DNA of 64,000 bases from contig JABLXY010000002.1 of the NCBI GenBank assembly GCA_013177795.1, forward strand, positions 1 through 64,000. Reading direction: 5' to 3'. Shown piece after piece: positions 8,798-16,976 of the stretch (position 1 is the stretch's first letter; each line of letters opens with the position of its first letter). A model generated the notes under the pieces. That model did not search any database. It saw only the letters and a program-made list of their open reading frames with translations, and was not told where the DNA came from. Both the position numbers and the translations under genes were made by a program. The DNA is from Syntrophaceae bacterium (lineage in GTDB: Bacteria > Desulfobacterota > Syntrophia > Syntrophales > UBA2192).

Positions 8798-9784
8798 TTA
8801 CTGGAAGATCTTCGGCACGCCGAGGACCTTGACGGGGTCCTCATCCGGTTTCAGGCCCATGAGCTTCACCAGCTCGGGCCGGATCTTCTCCCAATCCTGC
8901 CTGGCCAGGGCCTTCCCCTTTTCCGTCTTGGCCTCCTCGTAGAGACGGAGGAACACGTAGTAGACGATGTGGGCTTCCTCCTTCGTGTCCTTGGCATTCC
9001 AGCGCTTCTTGGCAAGCTCGCGCCACTTGCTCCCTGCGGGGACCACCGACTCGTAGACGAACTGGGAGATCAGGTCGGCGTCATGGGCGATCTTGGCCGA
9101 CTCGTTTTCCGGCTCCGGGAAGACGGCCTGCCAGGCGCCCTTGCGGCCCGCCGCCTGATCCACGGAATCCCGGAAGTACCAGTACCCGGTGGAGTGCTCG
9201 ATGATGGTGACCTGCATCATCTCGATGTCCTTCTCGGAAAATCCTCCCGCCCGGCGGGCGATCTCTCCGGCCGTCAGGGCGCCCGTGATGTGGTGAATCA
9301 GCGCGAGATTGGCCCCGACCTTCGGGTTTTTCAGCAGCGCCTCGTCACCCCAGAAGCCGGGTGACGGCTTGAAGTACCCTGCCTTCTTCAGCTTTGCGAC
9401 CATCTCCGAGCACTTGCGGAACACGTCGGGGTTGGTCAAGACAGCCCCCTTGTCCTCCTTGCTGATGTTGTGGAGGATATCGGCCGCGACGGCCAGCTTC
9501 CGTTCCTGCCGGGTCAACGGCCTGCCCATTTCGTAAGCCAGCGCCGAGCACACCCGGTTGTGAAGGATATCGCCCTCAGGTTCCTTCAACTGCTGGACCG
9601 CCGTGGCGATCATGACGTCCATGAGCCCCTGCAGTTCCGGGAATTCCTTGAGGTAGGCCTTTTCCCAGGCCAGGTAGGGCTCGGGCAGGGCGTACTTGTC
9701 CTGCGAGGCGGCCGCTGCGATTCCCGCCGCACCGATGAAAAGCCCCAGTGCAATGATGGCTGCGATGCATTTCCCCCTCATCAT
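8798..9784 (-). CDS. Exported HD-domain-like protein of unknown function
   Basis: 328 residues with a signal peptide ending in AAAASQDK. The start at 9784 is preferred because AGGAGG (complement of 9794-9799) lies nine bases upstream; ATG 9790 would be only three bases from it. The helical body carries spaced His/Asp motifs reminiscent of HD phosphohydrolases: ILHNR, ADILHNIS, IHHITG, IEHSTGYW and AHDADLIS. The central pair is HN rather than HD, so metal binding would be atypical. An exported HD-like protein is unusual because most act on cytoplasmic nucleotides. Confidence in the family is moderate and the function is unknown. Confidence 0.5.
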   Translation of the reverse strand: MMRGKCIAAIIALGLFIGAAGIAAAASQDKYALPEPYLAWEKAYLKEFPELQGLMDVMIATAVQQLKEPEGDILHNRVCSALAYEMGRPLTRQERKLAVAADILHNISKEDKGAVLTNPDVFRKCSEMVAKLKKAGYFKPSPGFWGDEALLKNPKVGANLALIHHITGALTAGEIARRAGGFSEKDIEMMQVTIIEHSTGYWYFRDSVDQAAGRKGAWQAVFPEPENESAKIAHDADLISQFVYESVVPAGSKWRELAKKRWNAKDTKEEAHIVYYVFLRLYEEAKTEKGKALARQDWEKIRPELVKLMGLKPDEDPVKVLGVPKIFQ

Positions 9785-10013
9785 GTCCATCCACCTCCTA
9801 TTGCCGTCGTTCAATGCCGGTATCGATCATGATAACCCAATACCACGAAATGCCGTCGAATTTCACCTGAAACCTCGTCTCGGGTCGGCCCGGGTCCAGA
9901 GGCTGTAAACCGAATGTCCCGGTATTCGTTTTACCCGTCAAACGGAGCGATTCAACGGAAACGGCAGGACAGGTAAAACAGGAGAGAATCAGCACAGCGG
10001 AAAGGAACCGAAC

Positions 10014-10334
10014 ATGAAACGCATTCTGTTTGCCATGGCAATCACCCTCGTTGCCGCGACGGCGGCGCAGGCTGCCGACGTCGGCGTGTCCGTCAGCATC
10101 GGCCAGCCGGGGTTCTACGGCCAGTTCTCCATCGGGCACTTCCCTCCGCCGGTTGTCTACGCGCACCCGGTTGTGGTGCGGCCGGCACCCGTGGTCGTCG
10201 TCAGGCCCGCGCCCGTGGTGGTTGCACGACCGGTTTACGTGCATGTGCCCCCGGGGCATGTGAAGCACTGGAGGCGTCACCATCAGGGCCACCCGGCGTT
10301 TTGGCGGCCGGACGGCCGGTTTGATCACCGGTAG
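10014..10334 (+). CDS. Small secreted PXPV-repeat protein
   Basis: 106 residues: signal peptide (to about AAQAADV), then valine/proline repeats of the type VVVRPAPVVVVRPAPVVV, and a His/Arg-rich tail (GHVKHWRRHHQGHPAFW). This matches the PXPV repeat family found in proteobacterial envelopes, whose role is not established. RBS AAAGGA precedes ATG 10014. It is divergent from the exported HD-like gene across about 230 bp, and a terminator follows at 10416. Confidence 0.65.
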   Translation: MKRILFAMAITLVAATAAQAADVGVSVSIGQPGFYGQFSIGHFPPPVVYAHPVVVRPAPVVVVRPAPVVVARPVYVHVPPGHVKHWRRHHQGHPAFWRPDGRFDHR

Positions 10335-10415
10335 GGTGGCCGCGGCGCTTTTCGCCGTCGTGGGCACCGGGTAAGCGATCGAGGAGCACGGAACCCCCCG
10401 TGTTCTGGAATAGAA

Positions 10416-10450
10416 GAAAGCAGGGCTTGTCACGGCCCTGCTTTCCTTTT
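10416..10450 (+). terminator. Rho-independent terminator between PXPV and EamA genes
   Basis: 11-bp stem GAAAGCAGGGC (10416-10426) / GCCCTGCTTTC (10435-10445) followed by CTTTT. It lies between convergent genes and reads in both directions. Confidence 0.85.
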
Positions 10451-10473
10451 CGTTGCCGGCTGCGGTCCCTGCA

Positions 10474-11355
10474 TCATGCGCCGGCGGCGGGACGGTTTGT
10501 AAGGTAGATGCCCGCAAGCACCAGGGCCCCGCCGGCGAGCAGCGAGGCGTCGATCGTCTCGCCGAGCAGGAAGAAGGACATGATCACGGCGCTGATGGGC
10601 ACGACGTTGATGAACACCCCCGCCCTCGACGGGCCGATCTGCCGGATCCCCTCGTAATACCAGATGAAGCCGAGACAGGTGCCGAAGACGCCGAGGTAGA
10701 CGATCGAGAGCCAGGCGGAAGGCGAATAGCTGCCGAGGTTGCCGGCCATCCCCTCGAAGAGTGCCGGCGGCAGAAGCGCTGTCGATCCGATGAGGCAGGC
10801 GTAGGTCACCGCCGAGACGGGCATCACGTCCCGCATGACGACCTTGCCGATGAGCGAGTAGGACACCCAGCTTGCAACGCAGCCGAAGATGAGCAGCTCC
10901 CCCCGCCCGATGGCCCCCTGGAAGATCTCCCCGGGGTTTCCCCGCGTGATGACGTAGGCGGCCCCGGCAACGGAGAGCGCGACCCCCAAGGCCTTCAGTG
11001 GGGTCATCCTTTCCCCCCGGAACAGAAGCGCAGCGAACAGGGAGATAAACACCGGGTTGGAGGCGACGATGACCGAGGCGCGCCCCGCCTGCACCGTCTG
11101 CATGCCCGTGAGGAAGAAGACATTGTAGAAAAAAACGCCCGTCATCCCCGAGAGGAACAGGAGGAGAAACTGCCTCCGATTCAGAGTCTGCAGGCGTCCC
11201 TCGAAGTGCCGTACCAGGGGAAACATGCACACCGAGGCCACGAGGAACCGCAGGAACGAACCCGACCAGGGCTCGACCTCCTGTGCGAGGATGCGGCCCG
11301 CGATGAAGGTCCCGCCCCAGAACACGGCCGTGAGGAAGAGCTTGGCGTAGATCAT
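10474..11355 (-). CDS. EamA/DMT-family metabolite exporter
   Basis: 293 residues with about ten membrane helices in two EamA halves, the architecture of drug/metabolite transporters such as YdcZ/RhaT relatives. The first half begins FWGGTFIAGRILAQ and the second IFGCVASWVSYSLIGKV, each opening a five-helix repeat. The ATG at 11355 overlaps the azlD stop in ATGA, so it is the third, translationally coupled gene of an azlC-azlD-eamA operon. An additional amino-acid or metabolite efflux role is a reasonable inference; the substrate cannot be read from sequence. Confidence 0.85.
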   Translation of the reverse strand: MIYAKLFLTAVFWGGTFIAGRILAQEVEPWSGSFLRFLVASVCMFPLVRHFEGRLQTLNRRQFLLLFLSGMTGVFFYNVFFLTGMQTVQAGRASVIVASNPVFISLFAALLFRGERMTPLKALGVALSVAGAAYVITRGNPGEIFQGAIGRGELLIFGCVASWVSYSLIGKVVMRDVMPVSAVTYACLIGSTALLPPALFEGMAGNLGSYSPSAWLSIVYLGVFGTCLGFIWYYEGIRQIGPSRAGVFINVVPISAVIMSFFLLGETIDASLLAGGALVLAGIYLTNRPAAGA

Positions 11356-11678
11356 CCGAGAACCTGCCCCGCCAGCCAGTAGAGGGTCATCCCCAGGACG
11401 ACGGTGCCGCCCAGGGACCGGGTCCGCAGGGCGAACAGGAACACGGGCACCGCCACGAGCAGGTCTTTGTTCCAGGGCGAGAGCTGCCTCGGCTCGCCGG
11501 CTGTCACCAGGGCCGGGAGGATCAGGGCGCTGAGGATCGCCGCGGGGATGAGATCGAGCCACTCCTCGAGCCATCGCGGCAGTGACCGCCGCGAGAGGGC
11601 CACGAGGGGCGCCCAGCGGGGGAGATAGGTAACGAGGCCCATGCCGAGGCACAGAAGAAGGTAGTCCTGCGTGATCAT
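11352..11678 (-). CDS. azlD: AzlD-family branched-chain amino acid exporter small subunit
   Basis: 108 residues with four hydrophobic segments, starting MITQDYLLLCLGMGLVTYLPRW, abbreviated here to its TYLPR hallmark. AzlD pairs with AzlC to export branched-chain amino acids or their analogues (known for Bacillus azlCD and E. coli ygaZH). The start overlaps azlC by four bases (ATGA) and the stop overlaps the EamA gene by four bases, so all three are translationally coupled. Confidence 0.9.
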   Translation of the reverse strand: MITQDYLLLCLGMGLVTYLPRWAPLVALSRRSLPRWLEEWLDLIPAAILSALILPALVTAGEPRQLSPWNKDLLVAVPVFLFALRTRSLGGTVVLGMTLYWLAGQVLG

Positions 11679-12403
11679 GACGCACCCTTCTCCCGTGCGA
11701 CCCGGGGCCATCGCCTCCGAATGAAAAGGCCCGCCGTGGCGGCGATCACCGAGGCAGCCACGATGTAGCTGTTCCCGGGGACGGCCAGCGAGATCGCCAC
11801 CGCCGACGCCCCGGCGATCGCGGCGGTCAGGACGTAAATCCTCCCCCTCAGTTGGTAGACGAGCAGGCACAGGAACATCCCCATGAGCGCATAGTCGATC
11901 CCGAGGGCATGGGCCGGGATCAGGGCCCCGCCCAGGGCGCCCGCCACGGTGCTCGTCACCCACACCGCGTTGGTGACGTGATTGACCGTCAGGGCCCGCT
12001 TCCAGTCCCAGCCGCCTTCCCTGAACCTCGCCAGGTTCACGGCGAAGCTCTCGTCGGTGACTCCGTAGGCGAAAAGCGTCAGCCACCGTTTCCGGAGCCC
12101 CCTGAGGAAGACGGAGAGAGCCGAGCTCATGAGCAGGTGGCGCAGGTTGACGGCGAAGGTCGTGGCGACGATGGCGGCGATGCCCGCCCCCGTCCCCAGC
12201 ATGGCAACGGCGATGAACTGGGCGCTGCCCGCGAAGACCAGCGCCGACATGAGCCCCACGGCAGCCGCGGAGAGTCCCGCCTTCTGGGCGAGGACGCCGA
12301 AGGCCAGCCCGATGGGGATGTAGCCCAGGCAGATGGGCCAGGCGGCGCGAATACCGTCTTTCAGGATGGAAGTTTTGCGTGCTTCAGAGGATCGTTCAGA
12401 CAT
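11675..12403 (-). CDS. azlC: AzlC-family branched-chain amino acid exporter large subunit
   Basis: 242-residue membrane protein with the AzlC signature GYIPIGLAFGVLAQKAGLS near the N-terminus, followed by FAGSAQFIAV and FAVNLRHLLM. ATG 12403 is chosen because an upstream in-frame start at 12472 would begin inside the insertion sequence, whose end lies at 12451. With AzlD it forms the exporter. The insertion sequence 47 bp upstream must have altered the promoter. Confidence 0.9.
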   Translation of the reverse strand: MSERSSEARKTSILKDGIRAAWPICLGYIPIGLAFGVLAQKAGLSAAAVGLMSALVFAGSAQFIAVAMLGTGAGIAAIVATTFAVNLRHLLMSSALSVFLRGLRKRWLTLFAYGVTDESFAVNLARFREGGWDWKRALTVNHVTNAVWVTSTVAGALGGALIPAHALGIDYALMGMFLCLLVYQLRGRIYVLTAAIAGASAVAISLAVPGNSYIVAASVIAATAGLFIRRRWPRVAREKGAS

Positions 12404-12421
12404 GAGGGTGCAGAGAGGCTC

Positions 12422-12450
12422 CGTACAAATCCCCCATCCCCCTTTACAAA
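12422..12450. repeat. Left half of a palindromic element split by the insertion sequence
   Basis: ACAAATCCCCC and CCCCCTTTACAAA left of the insertion are mirrored on its right side (14167-14225: AAAAGGGGGAG, then AAAAGGCGGGCGG and GGCGGATTTGT). Rejoining the flanks gives a C-run/G-run hairpin whose tip is the insertion point. The right-hand half occupies about 14167-14225. Confidence 0.55.
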
Positions 12451-12472
12451 GAGGCTGTGTCGCAACAGTCAA
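12443..12472 (-). promoter_or_regulatory. Possible hybrid promoter at the insertion-sequence/azlC junction
   Basis: On the minus strand, TTGACT (12472-12467) inside the insertion sequence is 18 bases from TGTAAA (12448-12443) in the flanking DNA. These would be -35 and -10 elements of a sigma70 promoter formed by insertion and pointing into azlC. Four of six -10 positions match consensus. Confidence 0.35.
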
Positions 12473-14166
12473 GAGGGGACGAGTTGTTTACCCGTTCTTT
12501 GACAACAAAATATCCGTAACGTCTATCCGCGCACGGTCTGTCGGGCAGGTTTTGATGGTTCAGGGCCCTTTGAAGGCGCCGTTGAGCCTCATGCCGGTGC
12601 GAAGCAGGGCCTTCCGAGGGCCCGGAGCCTCTCGATGAGCCCGTTGACCCCGAGCAGCGAGATCAGGCGAGCCACATTGAAGCAACTGGCCAGCATCGAG
12701 ACCTCGGCTCGCGCCCCCTCGAGCCCCCGTAGCAGGAAGGCATCGACCTTGAGGTTGCGCTTGATGTGCCCGAAGGGATGCTCGGCCCGGGTTTTGCGCC
12801 TCTCGTAGACGGCCTGCGAGGCGGCCTCCTCGTACTGGGCCTCCAGCCTGAGCTTAACCTCTTCGTTGGGCAGCCGGATGATCTTGCGCCCCCTGCGCGC
12901 CTGGGTGCAGCTCCCGTAGTGCCGGCACGCGTGGCAGATGGCCGCGTCGGTGATCACGTAGTGCCGCTTGCCCGTGCGTTTTTCCGTCGATTCATACCGG
13001 AGCCTGTGACCTTCAGGGCAGCTGTAGTCATCTTGCTCTGGGTCATACGCAAAATGGCTTTTGCTGAACGGCTTTTCCGGCTCTTTCCTCGCCTGCCGCT
13101 GTGAAGGCACGATCACTCGGATCCCCTGGCGGTCGATCTTCTCGAGCTCCGCCGTGTCGGCATAGCCGGCATCGGCGCAGGCCGTCTCGCAGGGACTCTC
13201 CAGCAGCGCGTTGGCGGCCTCGATCTGCCGGGCGAACTGGTTGACATCACTGGTCTCTTCGACGGCATCGGCCTGCAGCAGAAGCCCCTGCTTGTCATCC
13301 ACCACCAACTGGACGTTGTAGGCCGCGTGGCTGCCCTGGACGCTCTTCATCAGGGCGCAGTCCGGGTCGGTGAGGTTGACGTGCCGGTGGCTGCCTCCCT
13401 CGAAGCCCCGCAGGGCCTCCTGGACCCGGTCCTTGAGCGTGTTCGTCTGGGCAAGGTCCTTTCGCATCGCCACGTACGAGTCCATGTGCCGCTCCCGGCG
13501 GTCGATGGCCTCGCAGTCCTGCAACAGCTGCTCGATGCGCCGATCCAGATCGGCCAGCTTCTTCTCGTACCAGGCCCGGTCATGGCTGCGGTAGCGTGAG
13601 GCATTGGCCCGGATCTTTGTGCCGTCGACAAACAGCACGTTGCCCGCGATTAGGTCGAGCTTGATGCAGAGCCGGGCGCAGTGCCGGAGCACCTGCTTGA
13701 GGGCCGCCTTGTGGTTGCGCCTAAACTCCGCGATGGTCTTGTGGTCGGGCCTCAGCCCGGCCATCAGCCACACAAAGGCCAGGTTGTGGTGGCACTCCCG
13801 TTCGAGCTTGCGGGAACTGCGTACCCCGTAGGAGTAGCCGTAGACCAGCAGCTTGAGCATCGCGCGCGGATCGTAGGCGGCGTTGCCGACCTGGTTGGGG
13901 TCCACCTCGATGCCCAGTTGCGGCAGATCCAAGGCCTCCACGAAGGCATCGTAGGCCCGTACCGGGTCCTCGGGGGACACGTAGTCCTCGATGCTGGCGG
14001 GCAGCAGCCCCAGTTGCAGACGGTCGCCGGTTCGATAGGCATGAGCGCATCTCCTTTCGCGGAGCACTCTAGCACACCGGGCCGGGGTTGGCGATCCTTC
14101 GAGGTGCGTTACGGATATTTTTTTGTCAAAGAACTCAGCCCCTACTCCCTATTGCGACACAGCCTC
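12451..14166 (-). mobile_element. Complete IS1182-type insertion sequence, copy 2
   Basis: 1716-bp element with 15-bp perfect terminal inverted repeats (GAGGCTGTGTCGCAA at 12451; TTGCGACACAGCCTC ending at 14166). A second, internal inverted block of about 28 bp (GTTCTTTGACAACAAAATAT... at 12494-12521 against 14107-14134) repeats with one mismatch. It carries one transposase gene. No convincing target duplication is seen, at most CAAA or AAA. The insertion lies at the tip of a palindrome, in keeping with the reported palindrome preference of this family. Confidence 0.92.
12589..14067 (-). CDS. IS1182-family DDE transposase
   Basis: 492 residues. N-terminal DUF772-type region (YRTGDRLQLGLLPASIEDYV), then a DDE domain: first Asp148 in FVDGTKIRANA, second Asp299 in CADAGYADT, Glu429 in RAEHPFGHIKRNL. 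A Cys cluster (CHACRHYGSC, about 379-388) lies between the last two acids, as in the family. The only in-frame start near the expected N-terminus is GTG 14067, which lacks a ribosome site. A good site (AAAGGAG) is placed for ATG 14042, which is out of frame by one base, so a small indel may affect expression. Confidence 0.9.
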   Translation of the reverse strand: MLRERRCAHAYRTGDRLQLGLLPASIEDYVSPEDPVRAYDAFVEALDLPQLGIEVDPNQVGNAAYDPRAMLKLLVYGYSYGVRSSRKLERECHHNLAFVWLMAGLRPDHKTIAEFRRNHKAALKQVLRHCARLCIKLDLIAGNVLFVDGTKIRANASRYRSHDRAWYEKKLADLDRRIEQLLQDCEAIDRRERHMDSYVAMRKDLAQTNTLKDRVQEALRGFEGGSHRHVNLTDPDCALMKSVQGSHAAYNVQLVVDDKQGLLLQADAVEETSDVNQFARQIEAANALLESPCETACADAGYADTAELEKIDRQGIRVIVPSQRQARKEPEKPFSKSHFAYDPEQDDYSCPEGHRLRYESTEKRTGKRHYVITDAAICHACRHYGSCTQARRGRKIIRLPNEEVKLRLEAQYEEAASQAVYERRKTRAEHPFGHIKRNLKVDAFLLRGLEGARAEVSMLASCFNVARLISLLGVNGLIERLRALGRPCFAPA

Positions 14167-14229
14167 AAAAGGGGGAGTTGCGGCCCCCTCCGTTTGAAAA
14201 GGCGGGCGGGGGCGGATTTGTCTTCGTTA

Positions 14230-15015
14230 CTACAGTTTGAACTCCGCCACGATGGGGGCATGGTCCGACGGCTTCTCGGCCTTCCTCGGCCCCAGGTCGA
14301 TCCAGCAGTCGACGGACTTCTTCGCCAGCGGCGCTGTGGCCAGGATGTGATCCACGCGCCAGCCGAGCCCCCTTTCCACCGACTTGGGCACCCGGTAATC
14401 GAAGAAGGAATACTGGTTGGGCTCGCCGGGGTGGTGCTTGCGGAAGACGTCCACGAACCCCCATTCCTTCACGTGATCGAAACCCTCCCAGACCTCGGGC
14501 GTGAAGTCCACGTGTCCCAGGAGCCTCTTCGGGTTGTGCACGTCGATCTCCTCGCGGGCCACGTTGAGGTCCCCGCACCACAGGACCATCTGATCCGGCT
14601 TGTAATGCTTCGCGAAGAACTTCCGAAGGCGCCTGAACCACTCGAGCTTGTAGGCGAACTTGGGGCTCTCCCGCTCGACGCCCTGGGGGACGTAGGTGTT
14701 GACCACGGCGATCCCCGAGAAGACGGCCCGGATGAGGCGGTCCTCGTCGGCGGGTCCTCCGTCGTCGAGGCCGAGGGCCACCTGTTCGGCCTGCAGCGAG
14801 GACACGATGGCCACGCCGTTGTAGCCCTTGCCCCCGCGAAAAACGACGCTCCAGCCGGCCTCCTCGAATTCCTTGACGGGGAACTTGGCGTCTTCCGTCT
14901 TGGTTTCCTGGAGGCACAGCACCGAGGGCCGGTTTTTCTCGAGCCATGACAGCACGATGGGAAGCCGGCTGCGGACCGAGTTGACGTTGTACGTGGCGAT
15001 CTTGAAGGTTTTCAT
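14230..15015 (-). CDS. xth: Exodeoxyribonuclease III (AP endonuclease)
   Basis: 261 residues, the usual length for ExoIII/Xth. It cuts the backbone 5-prime of abasic sites in base excision repair and degrades duplex DNA 3-prime to 5-prime. Family motifs in order: [15 protein letters not shown] (start), LQETKTED with the metal-binding Glu, [15 protein letters not shown] with catalytic Asp and Asn, [10 protein letters not shown] and the terminal [10 protein letters not shown] with catalytic His. It is transcribed alone; the insertion sequence lies beyond its 3-prime end. Confidence 0.95.
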   Translation of the reverse strand: MKTFKIATYNVNSVRSRLPIVLSWLEKNRPSVLCLQETKTEDAKFPVKEFEEAGWSVVFRGGKGYNGVAIVSSLQAEQVALGLDDGGPADEDRLIRAVFSGIAVVNTYVPQGVERESPKFAYKLEWFRRLRKFFAKHYKPDQMVLWCGDLNVAREEIDVHNPKRLLGHVDFTPEVWEGFDHVKEWGFVDVFRKHHPGEPNQYSFFDYRVPKSVERGLGWRVDHILATAPLAKKSVDCWIDLGPRKAEKPSDHAPIVAEFKL

Positions 15016-15120
15016 GGGCCCCTCCGTTGCGGTCGTGCGCCTGCGAGAGTAGCACAGATTTCCGCTTATCAGGAAGGGGGATTTCTGCTAAGAGAGGGGC
15101 GAAAGCGAGAAGGAGCGGAC

Positions 15121-15651
15121 ATGTCACAGGAAATCTGCCAGGCCATCCGGGGCCTTCTCGAGCGGATGGGGATCCCCTACGACGAGATCGATCACCCGCC
15201 TGTGGGCTCCTGCGAAGAGTCGCTGGCCTACCGCGGGCAGGCGGGTTGGAGCGGGGCGAGCAGCAAGTGCATCCTCCTGAAGGCCAAGGGAAGATACTAC
15301 CTGCTCGTGACCACGGCCGAGAAGGAGATCAAGGCGAGGCTCTTCAAGAAGGAGTTCGGCACGAAGGACATCCGCTTCGCCAGCCGGGAGGAACTGATGG
15401 AGGTGACGGGCTGCGACCCCGGCTCGGTGCCCCCCTTCGGGCACCGGGACCCGGCGCTGCCCTTCTACGTGGACGAGGGAATCCTGCGGGCCGGGCATTT
15501 CATGTTCAACCCCGCCGTCCCCACGAAGAGCTTTCGGGTCGCCACCGGCGATCTCCTGCGGGTCTACTCGGCCGTGCCCAACCCCGTCAGCATCTTCGGC
15601 GAGGGCGAGGACGAGCGATTCGTGATCCGTCGCTTGGAGAAGGGGGCATGA
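15121..15651 (+). CDS. YbaK/ProX-type aminoacyl-tRNA deacylase domain protein
   Basis: 176 residues. YbaK-fold proteins hydrolyse mischarged aminoacyl-tRNAs (for example Ala- or Cys-tRNAPro). Visible features are the first helix LERMGIPYDEIDHPP, the conserved SKCILLKAKGRYYLLV strand pair with the catalytic-site Lys, and the SVPPFGHRDPALPFYVDE region typical of INSERT-like/ProX domains. The stop overlaps the next start in ATGA, so it is translationally coupled to a membrane protein. The tRNA specificity cannot be deduced. Confidence 0.85.
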   Translation: MSQEICQAIRGLLERMGIPYDEIDHPPVGSCEESLAYRGQAGWSGASSKCILLKAKGRYYLLVTTAEKEIKARLFKKEFGTKDIRFASREELMEVTGCDPGSVPPFGHRDPALPFYVDEGILRAGHFMFNPAVPTKSFRVATGDLLRVYSAVPNPVSIFGEGEDERFVIRRLEKGA

Positions 15652-16289
15652 GCGATCGGGAGCGGCAGCACGGGGTCCTCGGCCCCGAGCCGATGACCGT
15701 CCTGACGGATGTCCTCCTCGCGGTGGCGGCCGCCTGGGCAGGCACGAGGATCCTGGGCGTATCCGATACGCCCGTGCACCGCTATTTCGCCCTGTCGTTT
15801 TTCCTGACAGCCCTGGGGACCCTCGCGGGGGCGACCATCCACGCCACCCGGCACACGGCCCTCGTCCGGTGGGTGCCTCTTCTGTGGCGCATCACGGGCA
15901 TCGCCGTCGGCACGTCCGTGACGGCCATGCTGGCCGGGACCTTCTATCACCTGCTCCCGGCCGATGATGCCGACATCCTGCGGTGGACCGTCCTGGGCCT
16001 CTCCCTCGTCTATGCCGCATGGATCTGGCGGGACTACCGGTTCCGCAATGTCATCGTCTTCTACTCCATCGCCATGGCGTTTGTGCTGGGGGCCATGGGG
16101 CTGAGCTACGTAACCACGGGCTCGCCGGGGGCGAAGCTCATCGCCGTCGGGATTCTCGTCAGCTTCGCCGCCGCCGCCGTCCAGCGCAGCGGCTTCCAAC
16201 TGGGCCGCCACTTCAACCACAACGATATCTACCACGTGATCCAGCTGATCGGACTGTACTTCTTCTACCGGGGCGCCCTTGTGCTCTAG
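15648..16289 (+). CDS. Conserved integral membrane protein, unknown function
   Basis: 213 residues with about seven hydrophobic helices. ATG 15648 overlaps the upstream stop by four bases. Charged and polar conserved-looking spots inside membrane segments are TIHATRHT, AGTFYHLL and, near the end, GRHFNHNDIYHVIQ, a His/Asn-rich stretch that could bind metal. I do not recognise the family with confidence. Coupling to a tRNA deacylase gene may only reflect shared expression. Confidence 0.65.
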   Translation: MSDRERQHGVLGPEPMTVLTDVLLAVAAAWAGTRILGVSDTPVHRYFALSFFLTALGTLAGATIHATRHTALVRWVPLLWRITGIAVGTSVTAMLAGTFYHLLPADDADILRWTVLGLSLVYAAWIWRDYRFRNVIVFYSIAMAFVLGAMGLSYVTTGSPGAKLIAVGILVSFAAAAVQRSGFQLGRHFNHNDIYHVIQLIGLYFFYRGALVL

Positions 16290-16403
16290 CCGCTGCTGCC
16301 TCGAATGTCTCCGGCGGCTCCCTTGACTGCCCGGCCGTCGTGACCCCCCCGAGAACCCGGCCTTTCCTGCCTCTTGCCCCCTCAACCCCTCCTTCCGCCG
16401 GTC

Positions 16404-16436
16404 TTGACAAGCCGAAAACCGGGTTTAATTTATCCG
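16404..16436 (+). promoter_or_regulatory. Candidate promoter of the small heat-shock gene cluster
   Basis: TTGACA at 16404-16409 followed after 16 bases by TAATTT. The region is locally AT-rich within GC-rich DNA and lies 80 bp upstream of the first Hsp20 gene. The -10 match is weak. No CIRCE element was seen. Confidence 0.4.
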
Positions 16437-16514
16437 CAAAAACGCAGAGCGGGGGCATCGAAAAGGTTGGATCCCCGGGCGAAACCACAAACCGTGAAAG
16501 GAGGTTGAAGCGAG

Positions 16515-16958
16515 ATGTTCTGGCCGGAATTTGGTCGATTCGGAAGGGTATGGAGCCCCTGGCGGGAAATGGAGCGGCTGCAGCGGGACGTCAACCGTCT
16601 TCTCTCGGCAGAGAGCGCACCCTATGCCACGTTCCCCGCGGTCAACATCTGGGTTTCCGATCAGGATGTCATCGTGACGGCCGAGGTTCCCGGGGTCGAC
16701 CCGGCGAGTCTCGACATCACGGTCGCCGAGAACGTCCTTAGGCTCTCCGGTTCGAGAAAGCCGGAGGAGCTCAAGCCCGATGAGGTGTCCCATCGCCGGG
16801 AGCGCGCAAGCGGCGAATTCACCCGGAGCTTCCGTCTTCCTTACGCCGTGGACTCCGGCAAGGTGGAGGCCAGCTACGACAAGGGGGTTCTGACGGTCAG
16901 GCTGCCGCGCGCGGAGGCGGACAAGCCCAGAAAGATCGCGATCAAGACGCAGAAGTGA
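16515..16958 (+). CDS. Small heat-shock protein (Hsp20/alpha-crystallin), first of three
   Basis: 147 residues with a central alpha-crystallin domain (about 40-135): PAVNIWVSDQDVIVTAEVPG at its start, then the family motif YDKGVLTVRLPR. The C-terminal IAI is the IxI motif that docks neighbouring subunits. It is an ATP-independent holdase binding unfolded proteins in the cytoplasm. RBS GAAAGGAGG precedes ATG 16515. First gene of a three-gene run with near-identical ribosome sites. Confidence 0.95.
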   Translation: MFWPEFGRFGRVWSPWREMERLQRDVNRLLSAESAPYATFPAVNIWVSDQDVIVTAEVPGVDPASLDITVAENVLRLSGSRKPEELKPDEVSHRRERASGEFTRSFRLPYAVDSGKVEASYDKGVLTVRLPRAEADKPRKIAIKTQK

Positions 16959-16976
16959 CGAAAGGAGGCAACCCTC

